Numbered from the stretch's first letter, positions 8,821-17,760 are shown. The stretch is 64,000 nucleotides of DNA from Paraglaciecola sp. MB-3u-78 (GCF_002835935.1 NZ_PJCF01000014.1:20749-84748), one strand, 5' to 3'. The notes: generated by a model not told the origin, from the sequence alone. Numbers and translations are program-made.

Positions 8821-9133
8821 GGCTTGTCATCCAGCCCTGCAACTACCCATCGTAACCATCGGGTAATATAGTCATCAAGCATAGCGGCTCTTTTGGGGGC
8901 CGTTTGCTTTTGCTCATAAAGCTGACGTATTTTATTAACCGCGTTAGATATCGTTTTTTCTGCTAAACCTAATTCTGGCAGGCCAAATCGATAACCCAAA
9001 AAATCAAATTCTTTTTCAATACGCCCAATAAAGGTTTTATCCGGCGCTTGCTCGACTTTTAATTGATTAAAGTGTTGATTGACGGTTCTCACCGCTTTGC
9101 GCAAGTGCCAGCGAGTTTTTGCTAATATGATGA
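8821..9133 (-). pseudogene. Reverse transcriptase, 3' exon (downstream of group II intron)
   Basis: Starts immediately after the intron 3' end. Joined to the 5' exon it reads FMDDIIILAKTRWHLRKAV, then EKEFDFLGYRFGL, the expected region after the YxDD box of a reverse transcriptase. The natural end of the protein is unclear. The reading frame runs on into antisense of the PEP-CTERM gene, and homology probably ends near WLRWVVAGL. The host gene would be about 320 residues. Confidence 0.7.
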
Positions 9134-11004
9134 GTCGAGTAGCCCGAGGGAACTGCCCCCTCAGGCTCTCACAGAACCGGACGTGAACGTCTCCGCTCAT
9201 CCGGCTCTTATCAATCAAGCCTTCGCGTACAACAATCGCCAGTGAGCAAACAACCAAGGTTGCTTATGCGCAATACGATTTAACCATTGCGCTGCTCGTC
9301 TTCGATGATTGCGTAAACGTTTATACTTTCGCGTCGCCCACATAATGAGACGACGATCTAAGCATTTAAGGGTCGGGTATAACGCTGACTTGTAGTAACG
9401 TCCATAATAGTTGATCCAACCTTGAATGATCGGATTGAACATTCGGGCAAGATCTTCCAGTGCTTTGTCGCTTCGTAATGGCCAGTTCCAATCACGTGAT
9501 TTGTGCCGGATTGCTTTTGCAGCCTTGTTGCTGATTGCCGGAGTGAAATTAATAAAGTGTTTCCCCCACCGATTCTTTGAACGGCGAGAGCGAAAGGTAT
9601 AACCCAGAAAATCAAAACTGACTTCTGCATAATCCCCTCGCCTGTCATCATCTTTACAATAGACAACTTTCGTCTTTTTAGGATGAAGCTCTAAACCCAC
9701 TTGTTTCATTCTGGCTTCCAGCTTTTGCTTCAATTGCTGCGCTTGAGACTGGCTCTTGCAATGGCAAACTGCATCATCAGCATAGCGCTCAAAGGGAACA
9801 TTCGGGAATTCCCGAACCATCCATTGGTCGAATGCATAATGGAGAAAAAGGTTAGCCAACAAGGGGCTAACGACGCCTCCTTGCGGTGTTCCTTTCTCCG
9901 GAAATTCCAGTGTGCCGTCTTGCATTTCAATCGGGGCTTTTAACCACCGCTCTATATACAATAGTACCCACTTTTCTTTCACATGCTTTTGCACTGCTCT
10001 CATCATCAGCTCATGATCGATATTATCGAAAAAGCCTTTGATATCAAGATCCAGTACCCAGTCACTTTTCCAGCAGCGCTTACGTGCTTGCCCCACTGCA
10101 TCATGTGCCGATTTCTTTGGACGGTAACCATAAGAGTCTGAATGAAAATGCTGTTCCAACTCAGGCTCTATTAATTGTTTGGCTACCATCTGCGCAATGC
10201 GGTCAGTCACTGTAGGGATCCCTAAAGGCCTCATCTGTCCATCATCCTTGGGTATTTCAACCCGCATGACGGCGGATGGAAAGTAGCTGCCTGACGACAG
10301 ACGATTCCAGAGCTTATAAAGATTATTCTTCAAATCCCCATTAAACTTTTCGATCGTCTGGCGATCAACTCCGGCAGCGCCTTTGTTGGCCTTGACCCGT
10401 TTGTATGCCTCCCAAACTTGTCGTTTGGAAATAGTAAACGGCTTTGCTTGTTTCAATCCAATCCTCCCGTTTCCGGTTGTTTTCTTTAGTTCAAGCTGAT
10501 CGATGCTTCCCCTTCGCTCCACTTTCATTACAAAAGCTTCATCACTACTACGGGTCGCTCCGCCCCTGTGCCCTGCATCGGTACTCTCACACTTATGGGG
10601 CTACCACTTGTGTTTCTCCCTTATCATCAGGGCGACAGGTTCCCACGTTCCACATAAAAGCCTGTTTCAAGTTCACGCCATCTTCATGCCGGAGGCCGCC
10701 TAGCCAATAATCAGGTTTCCGCTAGACTTATCCCGAGGTAACGACGACCCCTCGGTTTTGACACTCGTCCCTACATTTTCGACACTTCAATAATGGTTCA
10801 TTTGCATTCGTCTCCTTGAAACTCACCTGACAAGATCGAGCCTTGCCTTTTCCGTAACGCTCACCACCCCGGCTCTTTACCGACGCAGCTTACGGTGGTT
10901 TGAAGCCTCCACCTGCATGGCGGCTTCGAGGGGCCAAACCCTCATCTTTTATGCAGCATAGCTGCATGAAGGACAATGTCCTTCTTTGCGCCTTCGTGGC
11001 ACAC
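9134..11004 (-). mobile_element. Group II intron inserted in a reverse-transcriptase gene
   Basis: On the minus strand the element starts GTGTGCC at 11004, fitting the GUGYG rule, and ends CGAC at 9134, fitting the 3' AY rule. Removing these 1871 nt restores an open frame through the host RT gene (FMDD joined to IIILAK). Just upstream of the 3' end is a domain V-like hairpin (GTTCACGTCCGGTTC region) and a domain VI-like stem (GAGCCTGAGG / CCCTCGGGCT). The encoded protein is at 9215-10528. Confidence 0.85.
9215..10528 (-). CDS. ltrA: Group II intron reverse transcriptase/maturase
   Basis: 437 residues. RT motifs in order: VKANKGAAGVD, MRPLGIPTVTDRIAQ, SYGYRPKKSAHDA, LDLDIKGFFDNIDH, GTPQGGVVSPLLANLFLH and the catalytic FERYADDAV. 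The C-terminal maturase (domain X) region contains INYYGRYY, followed by a basic tail. There is no HNH endonuclease domain, so retrohoming would rely on reverse splicing without second-strand cleavage. The protein binds its own intron RNA, helps it splice and copies it into DNA. The frame is intact, so the intron is probably active. Confidence 0.93.
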   Translation of the reverse strand: MKVERRGSIDQLELKKTTGNGRIGLKQAKPFTISKRQVWEAYKRVKANKGAAGVDRQTIEKFNGDLKNNLYKLWNRLSSGSYFPSAVMRVEIPKDDGQMRPLGIPTVTDRIAQMVAKQLIEPELEQHFHSDSYGYRPKKSAHDAVGQARKRCWKSDWVLDLDIKGFFDNIDHELMMRAVQKHVKEKWVLLYIERWLKAPIEMQDGTLEFPEKGTPQGGVVSPLLANLFLHYAFDQWMVREFPNVPFERYADDAVCHCKSQSQAQQLKQKLEARMKQVGLELHPKKTKVVYCKDDDRRGDYAEVSFDFLGYTFRSRRSKNRWGKHFINFTPAISNKAAKAIRHKSRDWNWPLRSDKALEDLARMFNPIIQGWINYYGRYYKSALYPTLKCLDRRLIMWATRKYKRLRNHRRRAAQWLNRIAHKQPWLFAHWRLLYAKA

Positions 11005-11605
11005 TGTCATCCATAAACCTGCGATAAAAATAGCGGGTGTCACCTTCCATCTGCTCATCTAAGGCTTTTAAGTAATACGCCGCAATAATCGGTGATAAGG
11101 GGCAGCCTCTTGATATACCGCAGTGTATAGACTTAAACGTACCGCCTCTTTCAACGGAACGTTTCACAAACTGCACTAACAAGCGCCAGATAAAAGGGTC
11201 GGTGATGTCTTTATCCAATTGCCGGAGCAATATCGTATGGTCAATCGACTCATAGTAGCCCTTCACATCGGTTTTCATCACGTAGCGATAATCCGGCAAC
11301 GCTGCGTGTAGGTCATTCACGGTGGCTTTTAGTCCCCCATGGCCTTTGATATGAGTACACAGTGAGGATAATGCTAATGCCTCCGGTAAGGCCATGGCTA
11401 ACATCTTTAATACCAGCGCATCTTGTGATGACCACAAATGAATACTTTCACCATCGGCTTTGGTGACCACACTGAGCGGCATGAAGGTGTAATCTTGTTT
11501 GTTGAGTGTTTGCAGCAGCTCACCACGGATAGTGTGCCAGTGAAAACGCAGGTGCCAGATATCGGCATTGGCGGGAACGTTCCTAAATATGGGTTTTAGT
11601 AGCAA
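11005..11605 (-). pseudogene. Reverse transcriptase, 5' exon, N-terminally truncated
   Basis: From about 11587 inward the translation matches the partial RT gene at 63359-64000 (PANADIWHLRFHWHTIRGEL, KTDVKGYYESIDH, GISRGCPLSPI, YRRFMDD). The first 28 or so residues of that copy are missing here and replaced by unrelated sequence, so the promoter and start are lost. Translation continues past FMDD into the intron for 19 meaningless residues. It is therefore a doubly damaged copy: 5' truncated and intron-split. The RT is not the group II intron type by its N-terminus, and its biological family is not clear to me. Confidence 0.8.
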
Positions 11606-11835
11606 ATTGCACCAATATAACTCTAAGTGCTAATGACGGCTTTGTCGGAATTCCCGTCCTTAAGATGATTAACTTGTTTGTCTGCTTTTCGCTCTAAGAA
11701 GACATTAATTTTTTCAATTCGTTATGTCAATTAAGCGCACCAATAAGACCTAAATGACAAAAGAAAGGAACCACAACATGTAGTGGTTGGTCGAGCTAAG
11801 TGGATAGCCCTTTTTTATATACAGTTAATTGAAGT
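11606..11835. other. Upstream region of intI with GTTATGTC junction and shared 95-bp block
   Basis: From GTTATGTC at about 11721 to 11816 the sequence equals that at 15611-15704 apart from a few bases. The left flanks of the two copies diverge right at this integron-core-like motif. Near 11660-11720 there is a possible short attC (ATTAACTTG ... CAATTCGTTATG). The block includes the 40-bp IS91-type end. Confidence 0.5.
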
Positions 11836-12804
11836 GTGATAATCGTGCCAAAATCTCCTTTTATTGAAAGCATAAGGGCTGAACTCCGCGTTCGACGCTA
11901 TAGTTTGCAAACTGAGAAATCGTATTTGTTTTGGATACGCAACTTTATCTACTTTAATGACAAACGACATCCTAATGACATGGGTAATGCAGAGATAGAG
12001 CCGTTCCTTTCCTATCTCGCAAATCAGAGGAAGGTTAGTAGTTCGACTCAAAATCAGGCTTTGTGTGCATTAATTTTTGTTTACAAACACATCCTAAAGC
12101 GAGAAATAGTAGGCTTAGCTTATTCATTTACCAAGCAACCAAGACGCATGCCTTGTGTATTAAGTGAGCAGGAAGTACGGCAAGTGTTATTGCATTTGAA
12201 AGGTAAGTATTGGCTTATTACTGCTTTGCTGTATGGCTGCGGCTTGCGAATAAATGAAGCACTAAAGTTACGTGTAAAAGATATTAATTTTGACAACCAT
12301 ACTGTATTTATATTCCGAGGTAAGGGTGGCAAAGATAGATATTCGTTGCTGCCAAAAACTCTTGATGACGCCTTGATAAAGCAAATAGAGTACGCGAAAC
12401 AGATCCACAAGAGCGATGTTGCACAAGGTCATGGATTGACATCATTGCCTGCCTCACTCATCAGAAAATATGGTAATACTGCCAAAGATGTGTCGTGGCA
12501 ACACGTTTTTCCTTCTTCTGTTCGGTGTGTATACCCCTATGACGAGTATGTCTGTCGTCACCATATTCATGAAACCGCTTATCGAAAGCAGTTAAGACAA
12601 GCTGTAATAAAAACAGATATCGCTAAAAGAATAACAGCCCATACATTTAGACATTCATTTGCTACCCAGGTTTTACGAAGTGGCGCTGACATTCGAACGG
12701 TTCAAGACTTACTAGGTCATGCCGATGTTAAAACAACAGAAATTTATACACATGTGATTGGGACTAAATTTGGCAATACACAAAGCCCTATGGATAAAAT
12801 TTAG
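11836..12804 (+). CDS. intI: Integron integrase (tyrosine recombinase)
   Basis: 322 residues, starting at GTG or at a nearby ATG-like start. An N-terminal SAM-like DNA-binding domain (LRVRRYSLQTEKSYLFWI, RHPNDMG) precedes the catalytic domain with all expected residues: Arg in YGCGLRINEAL, Lys in RGKGGKDR, HTFRHSF with the second Arg, LGHADVKTT, and the nucleophile Tyr in EIYTHV. Between them is the IntI-only insertion (LPASLIRKYGN ... VFPSSVRCVYP ... CRHHIHE), which separates integron integrases from other tyrosine recombinases. It should recombine attC hairpins with an attI site. It is the probable source of the attC-bounded cassettes at 5.5 kb and 28.9 kb. Confidence 0.93.
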   Translation: MIIVPKSPFIESIRAELRVRRYSLQTEKSYLFWIRNFIYFNDKRHPNDMGNAEIEPFLSYLANQRKVSSSTQNQALCALIFVYKHILKREIVGLAYSFTKQPRRMPCVLSEQEVRQVLLHLKGKYWLITALLYGCGLRINEALKLRVKDINFDNHTVFIFRGKGGKDRYSLLPKTLDDALIKQIEYAKQIHKSDVAQGHGLTSLPASLIRKYGNTAKDVSWQHVFPSSVRCVYPYDEYVCRHHIHETAYRKQLRQAVIKTDIAKRITAHTFRHSFATQVLRSGADIRTVQDLLGHADVKTTEIYTHVIGTKFGNTQSPMDKI

Positions 12805-12923
12805 GTTCAGCTACACAGCTTAAAAATTACCTGAAGAACTGACTTTAGCCCCTAAATGCTGAACTAGTCTTAGATCTGACAATGTCTGCTATTGGGAAAT
12901 GTGAGTTCCCTGATATTTATATA

Positions 12924-13897
12924 CATGCTTCTCCACTTTGCTCAGGCATGAACTAAACTGTATATGAAAATAAACAGTTTAAGGGAGTTCGAACATGAAC
13001 ACGCCAGAAGCCAGTTTTTTAACGTGGCAACAGCAATTCAGAACGAATAAAGATTGTCTCCAGTATCTGAAGGAAATGAAGTGGCCTAATGGGTTTATGT
13101 GTCCTCAATGTGGTCACGACAATGGGATTGACCTTCACTGCCGAGAATTAACCGAATGCAGCCATTGTCATAAGCAAACATCGGTGATGTCAGGTACTTT
13201 ATTTCATGGTAGTCATCTACCGTTACTCAAATGGTTTTGGGCACTGTATTTTATAGGCTCAGACAAAGGCAGTATTTCAGCGTTAAGGCTAAGCAAGCTT
13301 ATTGAAGTGAATTGGAAGACTGCTCGGCTTATGTTAACGAAAGTGAGAGCGGCTATGGGACACAGGGATAGCCTCTACCGATTGTCGGGCACAATAGAGT
13401 TAGATGATGCCTTTGTTGGCGGTAAGCACAAAGGCAAGCGTGGTCGTGGAGCAGAAGGGAAAACCCCCATTATCATAGCATGTGAAAACAAGCATAAAAA
13501 GGCAGGGTTTATCGCAATGAAAGCGGTTAAAAATGTGAATTTTAAAACAGTAAAAGAATTTGTATCACATCACCTTTTAGCTAATCAGCATGTCAGAACG
13601 GATGCTTATCCTGCGTTAAATATTATAGATAAAACACAGCAACATGAGCCAAGAGTCACGCCAAGTGAAAAGGTAGACGAATGGTTGCCTTGGGTTCATA
13701 TCGCGATAGGTAATTTGAAAACGTTTTTGTTGGGCACGTTTCATGGCGTTACGGGTAATTACTTACAAGAATACTTGAATGAGTTTTGTTATCGGTATAA
13801 TCGCCGTTTTGTGGAAAAACAAATACCTAATCGATTGTTAAACTTGGCAATTATTCATACTCCTTTAAAATCAACCTGAGTTAAATGGAGAAGCATG
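12924..13897 (+). mobile_element. IS1595 family insertion sequence with target duplication
   Basis: 974 bp bounded by inverted repeats CATGCTTCTCCACTTTGCTC (left) and the matching end running from about 13875 to 13897 (right). Both are directly flanked by an 8-bp target duplication, TTTATATA (12916-12923 and 13898-13905). The 8-bp duplication fits the family. The element is complete and looks recently inserted. Confidence 0.93.
12995..13879 (+). CDS. tnpA: IS1595/ISXO2-type transposase
   Basis: 294 residues. An N-terminal zinc ribbon (CPQCGHDNG ... CSHCHKQT) precedes a DDE-type catalytic domain: IELDDAFVGG, RTDAYPAL and the HIAIGNLKTFLLGTFHG segment, characteristic of ISXO2-like transposases. 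The stop lies within the right inverted repeat, as is usual. The RBS is an AAGGGAG run 9 nt before the ATG. Confidence 0.93.
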   Translation: MNTPEASFLTWQQQFRTNKDCLQYLKEMKWPNGFMCPQCGHDNGIDLHCRELTECSHCHKQTSVMSGTLFHGSHLPLLKWFWALYFIGSDKGSISALRLSKLIEVNWKTARLMLTKVRAAMGHRDSLYRLSGTIELDDAFVGGKHKGKRGRGAEGKTPIIIACENKHKKAGFIAMKAVKNVNFKTVKEFVSHHLLANQHVRTDAYPALNIIDKTQQHEPRVTPSEKVDEWLPWVHIAIGNLKTFLLGTFHGVTGNYLQEYLNEFCYRYNRRFVEKQIPNRLLNLAIIHTPLKST

Positions 13898-13905
13898 TTT
13901 ATATA

Positions 13906-14281
13906 TGTTTATCAAAAGCACATACTTTTAAGTCAATATGAGACATTATAAATGTCGGATCACCTGCCATTAGGATACTAACCGATAATTTCGACAAACC
14001 TTAAAAAGAGATCAATATATACCGATTGAACTACGACCGCTTTTCGCCCTATTAGAGTCTGTCAGGTTTAATGAGGCTCCGTTCATCCCAATTGTCAGAT
14101 TAAATATCTGTAGTAGCTCAGACTTATGCTATTTTGGGCCTAATGGTATAACTCAATAACTTGTAGAAGCCCTTTTTTCTTCTCAGCCATACACTACATG
14201 TAGGCTGCATAGAATTTTTGTTTTCATCAGTAGTATTCTTTCAATTTTTCATTATTAGCTCGTGGCTAATAATAAATTCCA
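13906..14281. other. Non-coding stretch with terminator hairpin
   Basis: No gene is supported. At 14251-14273 there is a perfect hairpin ATTATTAGC-TCGTG-GCTAATAAT directly beyond the 3' end of the Fic gene (minus strand), a likely terminator of the mobile mystery operon. Confidence 0.5.
14251..14273 (-). terminator. Terminator hairpin of the XRE-Fic operon
   Basis: Perfect 9-bp stem and 5-nt loop, 9 bp beyond the Fic stop codon on the minus strand, followed by an A-rich rather than a strong T-rich run on that strand. Confidence 0.5.
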
Positions 14282-14890
14282 TTAGTTATCCAATTCTTGG
14301 AGATACGTGACCATTTTAGAAAAATCACCTCTATCCGCAGCATAAAGCGTTTCCAAATACGCCTTTCTTTCAATCCCTTGATCATCAATATTAGCATTCG
14401 CCCACTTTAGTGGCGGTTTATCTAACAAAAAAACTCTCACCACATCGGTCATTATTCTGGAATGGCGACCATTTCCGTTTACAAACGGATGAATGAAGAC
14501 TAGTCCATGTTGAATCCTGGCACAAAGCTCAAGCTCTGAATAATGCTTATACTCTACCCAACATTTAGCATCCTCTAAGAAGTCATGAAGCCTTGTGGGT
14601 ATGTGTGAAGGTTCAATGCCTATATTAACTTCACGTAGCCTGAATGCTCCTGCCCATTGCCATACATCACCAAACAATTTCTTATGAAGTTCATTTACAA
14701 AGTCTCGACTAAATATGTCATCTACGGTTAGTGTTTTAATATTACCCAACCAAATTTGACCTTGTAGTATATTAGCCGCTTCCAACCCATTAAGTTGGCC
14801 TCTGGTTTGTACGTGAGGGTGTTTCAACCCTTGAATATCATCAGCCGTTAGTGGTGTGGCTCCATCGGGATTTTCTGTTAATAAGCTCAA
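14282..14890 (-). CDS. Mobile mystery protein B (Fic domain protein)
   Basis: 202 residues with a complete Fic active site HPFVNGNGRHSR near residue 134; the His attacks the alpha-phosphate of ATP for AMP transfer. It is preceded by the usual FGDVWQWAGAFR segment. This matches the mobile mystery protein B family. The start is TTG at 14890, overlapping the stop of the upstream gene as TTGA, which implies translational coupling. In this family the Fic protein and its XRE partner always travel together on mobile elements and are thought to act like a toxin-antitoxin pair. The target is not known. Confidence 0.9.
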   Translation of the reverse strand: MSLLTENPDGATPLTADDIQGLKHPHVQTRGQLNGLEAANILQGQIWLGNIKTLTVDDIFSRDFVNELHKKLFGDVWQWAGAFRLREVNIGIEPSHIPTRLHDFLEDAKCWVEYKHYSELELCARIQHGLVFIHPFVNGNGRHSRIMTDVVRVFLLDKPPLKWANANIDDQGIERKAYLETLYAADRGDFSKMVTYLQELDN

Positions 14891-15399
14891 TTCTTAGTTT
14901 CTTCTATCTGTTGCTTCCACAGTTCGCGTCCACCGGCTCTTAGAAGTGCGATTTTTTGCTCTTGTATCAAGAATTTTTTTTGTTCTTCATCGATAGATTG
15001 TGCTTCTAGGAACATATTTTGTGAATTACTATTCAACTGCTTTGTTGCCAAGTACTCAGCACGTTTATCTAATATAATGTTTATTCGCTCTTTGGGAACA
15101 AGCGCATAGGTTAACTTACAATCAAGCTGCTCGGCCAAGTCTCTTAATTGATTGAGTGTAATGTCTCCCGTTTTTTCTCTTTTCTCAAGAACAGAAATTC
15201 GGTTTCGGCTTAGATTGAGTCTTTTCCCCAACTGGGCACCGGACATGTCCAATGCTTTGCGTATAGTTCGCACCCATCCCTCTGAGGGAATAGTAATTAG
15301 CCCCGCAACCTTCTGTGCTGAATTTGCTATTACTTTGTATTGTTCTTGAACCATTGAGCGAACCACAAAAGCTGGCCCTATTGTTTTAAATCGTTTCAT
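14887..15399 (-). CDS. Mobile mystery protein A (XRE-family regulator)
   Basis: 170 residues. A helix-turn-helix of the Xre/lambda-repressor type spans about residues 45-95 (GAQLGKRLNLSRNRISVLEKRE), followed by a helical C-terminal part. GGAGG lies 6-7 nt before the ATG at 15399. It is the first gene of the two-gene unit with the Fic protein and probably represses the operon through the repeated boxes at 15447-15550, restraining Fic as an antitoxin-like partner (inference). Confidence 0.88.
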   Translation of the reverse strand: MKRFKTIGPAFVVRSMVQEQYKVIANSAQKVAGLITIPSEGWVRTIRKALDMSGAQLGKRLNLSRNRISVLEKREKTGDITLNQLRDLAEQLDCKLTYALVPKERINIILDKRAEYLATKQLNSNSQNMFLEAQSIDEEQKKFLIQEQKIALLRAGGRELWKQQIEETKN

Positions 15400-15446
15400 A
15401 ATGACCTCCCATCAATACTTACACGAATAACTAACGTCACCCGTTT

Positions 15447-15550
15447 AAATTACATTAACAAAGCTAATGTAATCATATTAGATTACGTAAAACATATCAA
15501 TGCAATCATATTTAGTTACATCAATCCTGTCAATGTAATCATAAATTATG
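15447..15550 (-). promoter_or_regulatory. Operator cluster of the XRE-Fic operon
   Basis: Boxes related to CTAATGTAATCATATTA occur at about 15464, 15498 and 15531 (about 34 bp apart), with an inverted one at 15450-15461. The box at 15469-15486 is a 6-bp perfect dyad, GTAATC-ATATTA-GATTAC. They lie 50-150 bp upstream of the XRE gene start, the usual place for autoregulation. Confidence 0.55.
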
Positions 15551-15610
15551 ACACTTACTGAGAAGAGTGGGGGGGGGGAGCATCGCACTTGATGGAAATT
15601 ACGTACAATC

Positions 15611-15704
15611 CGTTATGTCAATTAAGCGTACCAATAAGACCTAAATGACAAAAGAAAGGAAACACAACATGTAGTGGTGGGTCGAGCTAAGTGGATAGCC
15701 CTTA
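15611..15704 (+). repeat. Solo copy of the intI-upstream 95-bp block
   Basis: Near-identical to 11721-11816, starting at GTTATGTC and ending at the GGATAGCCCTT of the IS91-type end. No integrase or transposase follows. The sequence on the left (beyond a run of ten or more Gs at 15572-15581) and on the right differs from the other copy. Confidence 0.7.
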
Positions 15705-15864
15705 ATTAGATACAGTGTCTCGACTGTCGGCTCACTGGAGCCAGACAGGTACTCGCTAATAATTAAGCGAAGGTTTATTACTTTATTGCTAGCGTTGCAC
15801 TGTAACTGCTCAACGCTGGCTTTTAGTGCAACATGTTGTGCCGTTTATTGTTGTTCATTTAACA

Positions 15865-16140
15865 TTATCGATGCTCCCTTGTGTGCCAAATTCGAAGTAC
15901 GTAAAAATAGTTACCTTCAATTTCATATCGCATTTCGTAGTGGCCAACGAGCAAGCGCCTCACTTCCCTTGGCTCATATTCCTCAAGCTTTTCACCTAAT
16001 CGGGGTTGATGAATTACTTTTTTAGGCGCAGCTGTTAGAGATTGAATTGTGGTGGCTGCCGCCTGTTTATTTACAGATGCTAAAAAAGCGTATAAACGGC
16101 TTAAATCAGACAATGACTTTTCTGTCCACTTAATTTCCAT
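15865..16140 (-). CDS. ParE/RelE-type toxin
   Basis: 91 residues with the compact RelE/ParE fold signature: an N-terminal IKWTEKSLSDLSRLYAFL, a conserved central Pro-Arg-Leu-Gly segment (QPRLGEKLEEY), and a C-terminal strand YEIEGNYFYVLRIWHTRE with the usual Arg-x-Trp-His. ParE members poison DNA gyrase and RelE members cut mRNA; sequence alone here favours ParE. The ATG overlaps the antitoxin stop (TAATG), so the two genes are one translationally coupled unit. Confidence 0.88.
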   Translation of the reverse strand: MEIKWTEKSLSDLSRLYAFLASVNKQAAATTIQSLTAAPKKVIHQPRLGEKLEEYEPREVRRLLVGHYEMRYEIEGNYFYVLRIWHTREHR

Positions 16141-16400
16141 TATCGAGGTGTTGATAGTGGCTTGTCCGTAGTTAAGCTATCAGCCCAAGCTTGCACAGCT
16201 TGGTGATCAATTACATTTTTCTCATCTACATCAGCCAGTGCTTCTAACGTCAACCGATGACGTTCTTCTTCATTATCAATCCAGGCACTTAAAGCTTGTT
16301 TCACCACCCAAGCTTTAGAACGCTCTAATCGATTTGACAATAAATCAACTTTCTCTGCTAGAGACACAGGTACGTGTGCGGTAATGACTTTAGTTTCCAT
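16140..16400 (-). CDS. ParD/CopG-type ribbon-helix-helix antitoxin
   Basis: 86 residues. The first 45 form a ribbon-helix-helix DNA-binding domain (TKVITAHVPVSLAEKVDLL ... RSKAWVVKQALSAWI), and the acidic C-terminal part would wrap the toxin. It precedes the toxin gene in one operon, the normal order for parDE. A dyad GATGCA-ATCTTAA-TGCATC at 16413-16431, just upstream of the ATG, is the probable operator for autoregulation. Confidence 0.88.
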   Translation of the reverse strand: METKVITAHVPVSLAEKVDLLSNRLERSKAWVVKQALSAWIDNEEERHRLTLEALADVDEKNVIDHQAVQAWADSLTTDKPLSTPR

Positions 16401-16412
16401 AATAACTCCGTC

Positions 16413-16431
16413 GATGCAATCTTAATGCATC
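16413..16431 (-). promoter_or_regulatory. Operator dyad of the ParDE-like operon
   Basis: GATGCA and TGCATC arms around a 7-bp centre, with a further ATGATGCA half-site at 16444-16451. They sit in the promoter region of the antitoxin gene. Confidence 0.5.
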
Positions 16432-16478
16432 AAAGTTAATCATAATGATGCAAAAAGTACAAGGAGAGAGTTTTAATA

Positions 16479-17760
16479 TACCCCGTTTATTTGAACTTTA
16501 TTACTAAAACTTGAAGCTAGATAGAACAAGGTCTTTCAAGTTCATAAAACTGGTTTAAGTAATCAAATATTTAAAGTACTAATTTATTGGACTATTTATT
16601 ACTATCAAATAAAGTGAGCCGAGAATTATGTTTGCAAGCCCGCGTCCTACCTTATTTTTACTTAATTTGAGCCAGACTTGCTGGATGTAATCAAGTCCTA
16701 GGGTTTATGTTTTCGAGCCACTACAACTAGGAATTAATATGATAAGACGCTAATGCAATAGTTGGAATGAAAGCCACTACCTAGACCGTACCCAAGCTGT
16801 TAATGCGCGGAAGGATTATTTTTGTGTAGAGGGTAGGGGATGAGTTTGAGATAATGGATACGTGCACTTTGGTGCCAAGTGATGATGGCTCGTTTCACAT
16901 TGCTTTCCGTTTGCATGAAATCTCAACCAGCGACCTAGAGTTAGATTTTTTTGATGATAATGTGGATTTATTGATGAAGTTTACAGAGATAAGCAACGGC
17001 ATTGTTGGCTCTTAACGACATGATTTCTCAAGCGGTAAAGCCAATCATCTAGCCGTCGCCAGATGACGCAGTCTAATAATAAATAAAAGCCCTTGGGGAA
17101 CTAATCCAAGGGCAGTACAGCTACATGGAAACGCTTGTAAGGAACTCTCAAGCACTTTAATTAAAGACTATTTTTGTGAAAAGTAAACATATCGCTGGAT
17201 GATGATTAAATGTAGCAATAAAATAATATCCTCAATTGCTGCTTGTTCAATTTTTACCACAAAAGCGGCTGGCCATTGGCCAGCGATAAGGTGACACTGC
17301 GTTGATGACCAAAAGCGGGGCTGCGCCCCTCTTTTCGGTTTTGGTTATTCTTCTTATTTCGTTACTGGTTGGGTTTTTGTTGGTTCTGGGTTTGGTATTT
17401 ACTTAGCTGCTGGATTGTTGTTTGTAATATATTAATGGCTACAAATAGCAAGGGCAGGGCGATTTGCTACGCAACCGATTCTGTCATGCTGCGCACTCAA
17501 CCCTGATCACAAAAAGCGCGTGTTCAGGTTATCGCCCTTCGGGTTTCCGACACTATCGCAAAAGCTTCTGGCCAAAGGCCATTTAATAAGGCTGGTTACT
17601 ACCTCACTTGGCTTCTTCTGACTGGCTTATCATCAAACAGACTGCAAAAAGCGCAGACTGTTTGATGGCTGCGTCAGCGCCAAGTGAAGTATTCACGCTC
17701 ATTACTCAACCAGGCTTCGCCTGTTTTCGCTGAAGTTACAATGGTAGGGCAGTGTTGATT
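16479..17760. repeat. Long non-coding repeat region, copy 1 (partner 39506-42480)
   Basis: This stretch recurs in the same orientation at 39506-42480, where it is interrupted by a 56-bp IS605-type solo element and a full IS605-type element. It carries a 53-codon ORF at 16854-17014 that is intact here but has a stop codon in the other copy, a hairpin GCCCTTGG/CCAAGGGC at 17083-17113, and many short C-CCTTCGGG-type hairpins. Confidence 0.75.
16854..17014 (+). CDS. Small hypothetical ORF in the non-coding repeat
   Basis: 53 codons, opening MDTCTLVPSDDGSFHIAFRL, without RBS of note. The other copy of the repeat (about 39908) has TAG in place of the GAG codon after SDL, so it is broken there. The acidic, codon-like composition suggests a remnant of a real gene. 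No family recognised. Confidence 0.35.

Noticed and set aside
8748..9257. 169-codon ORF as a complete protein
   Set aside because: Its first part is intron domain V/VI sequence, its middle the 3' exon of the RT gene, and its end antisense to the PEP-CTERM gene. Only 8821-9133 is meaningful.
10444..10710. Plus-strand ORFs inside the group II intron
   Set aside because: They lie antisense to the intron 5' region, which is structured RNA. No family features.
15447..15550. Possible CRISPR-like array (spaced direct repeats)
   Set aside because: Only three degenerate boxes of about 15 bp and no unique spacers of constant length. Better read as operator boxes upstream of an XRE gene.
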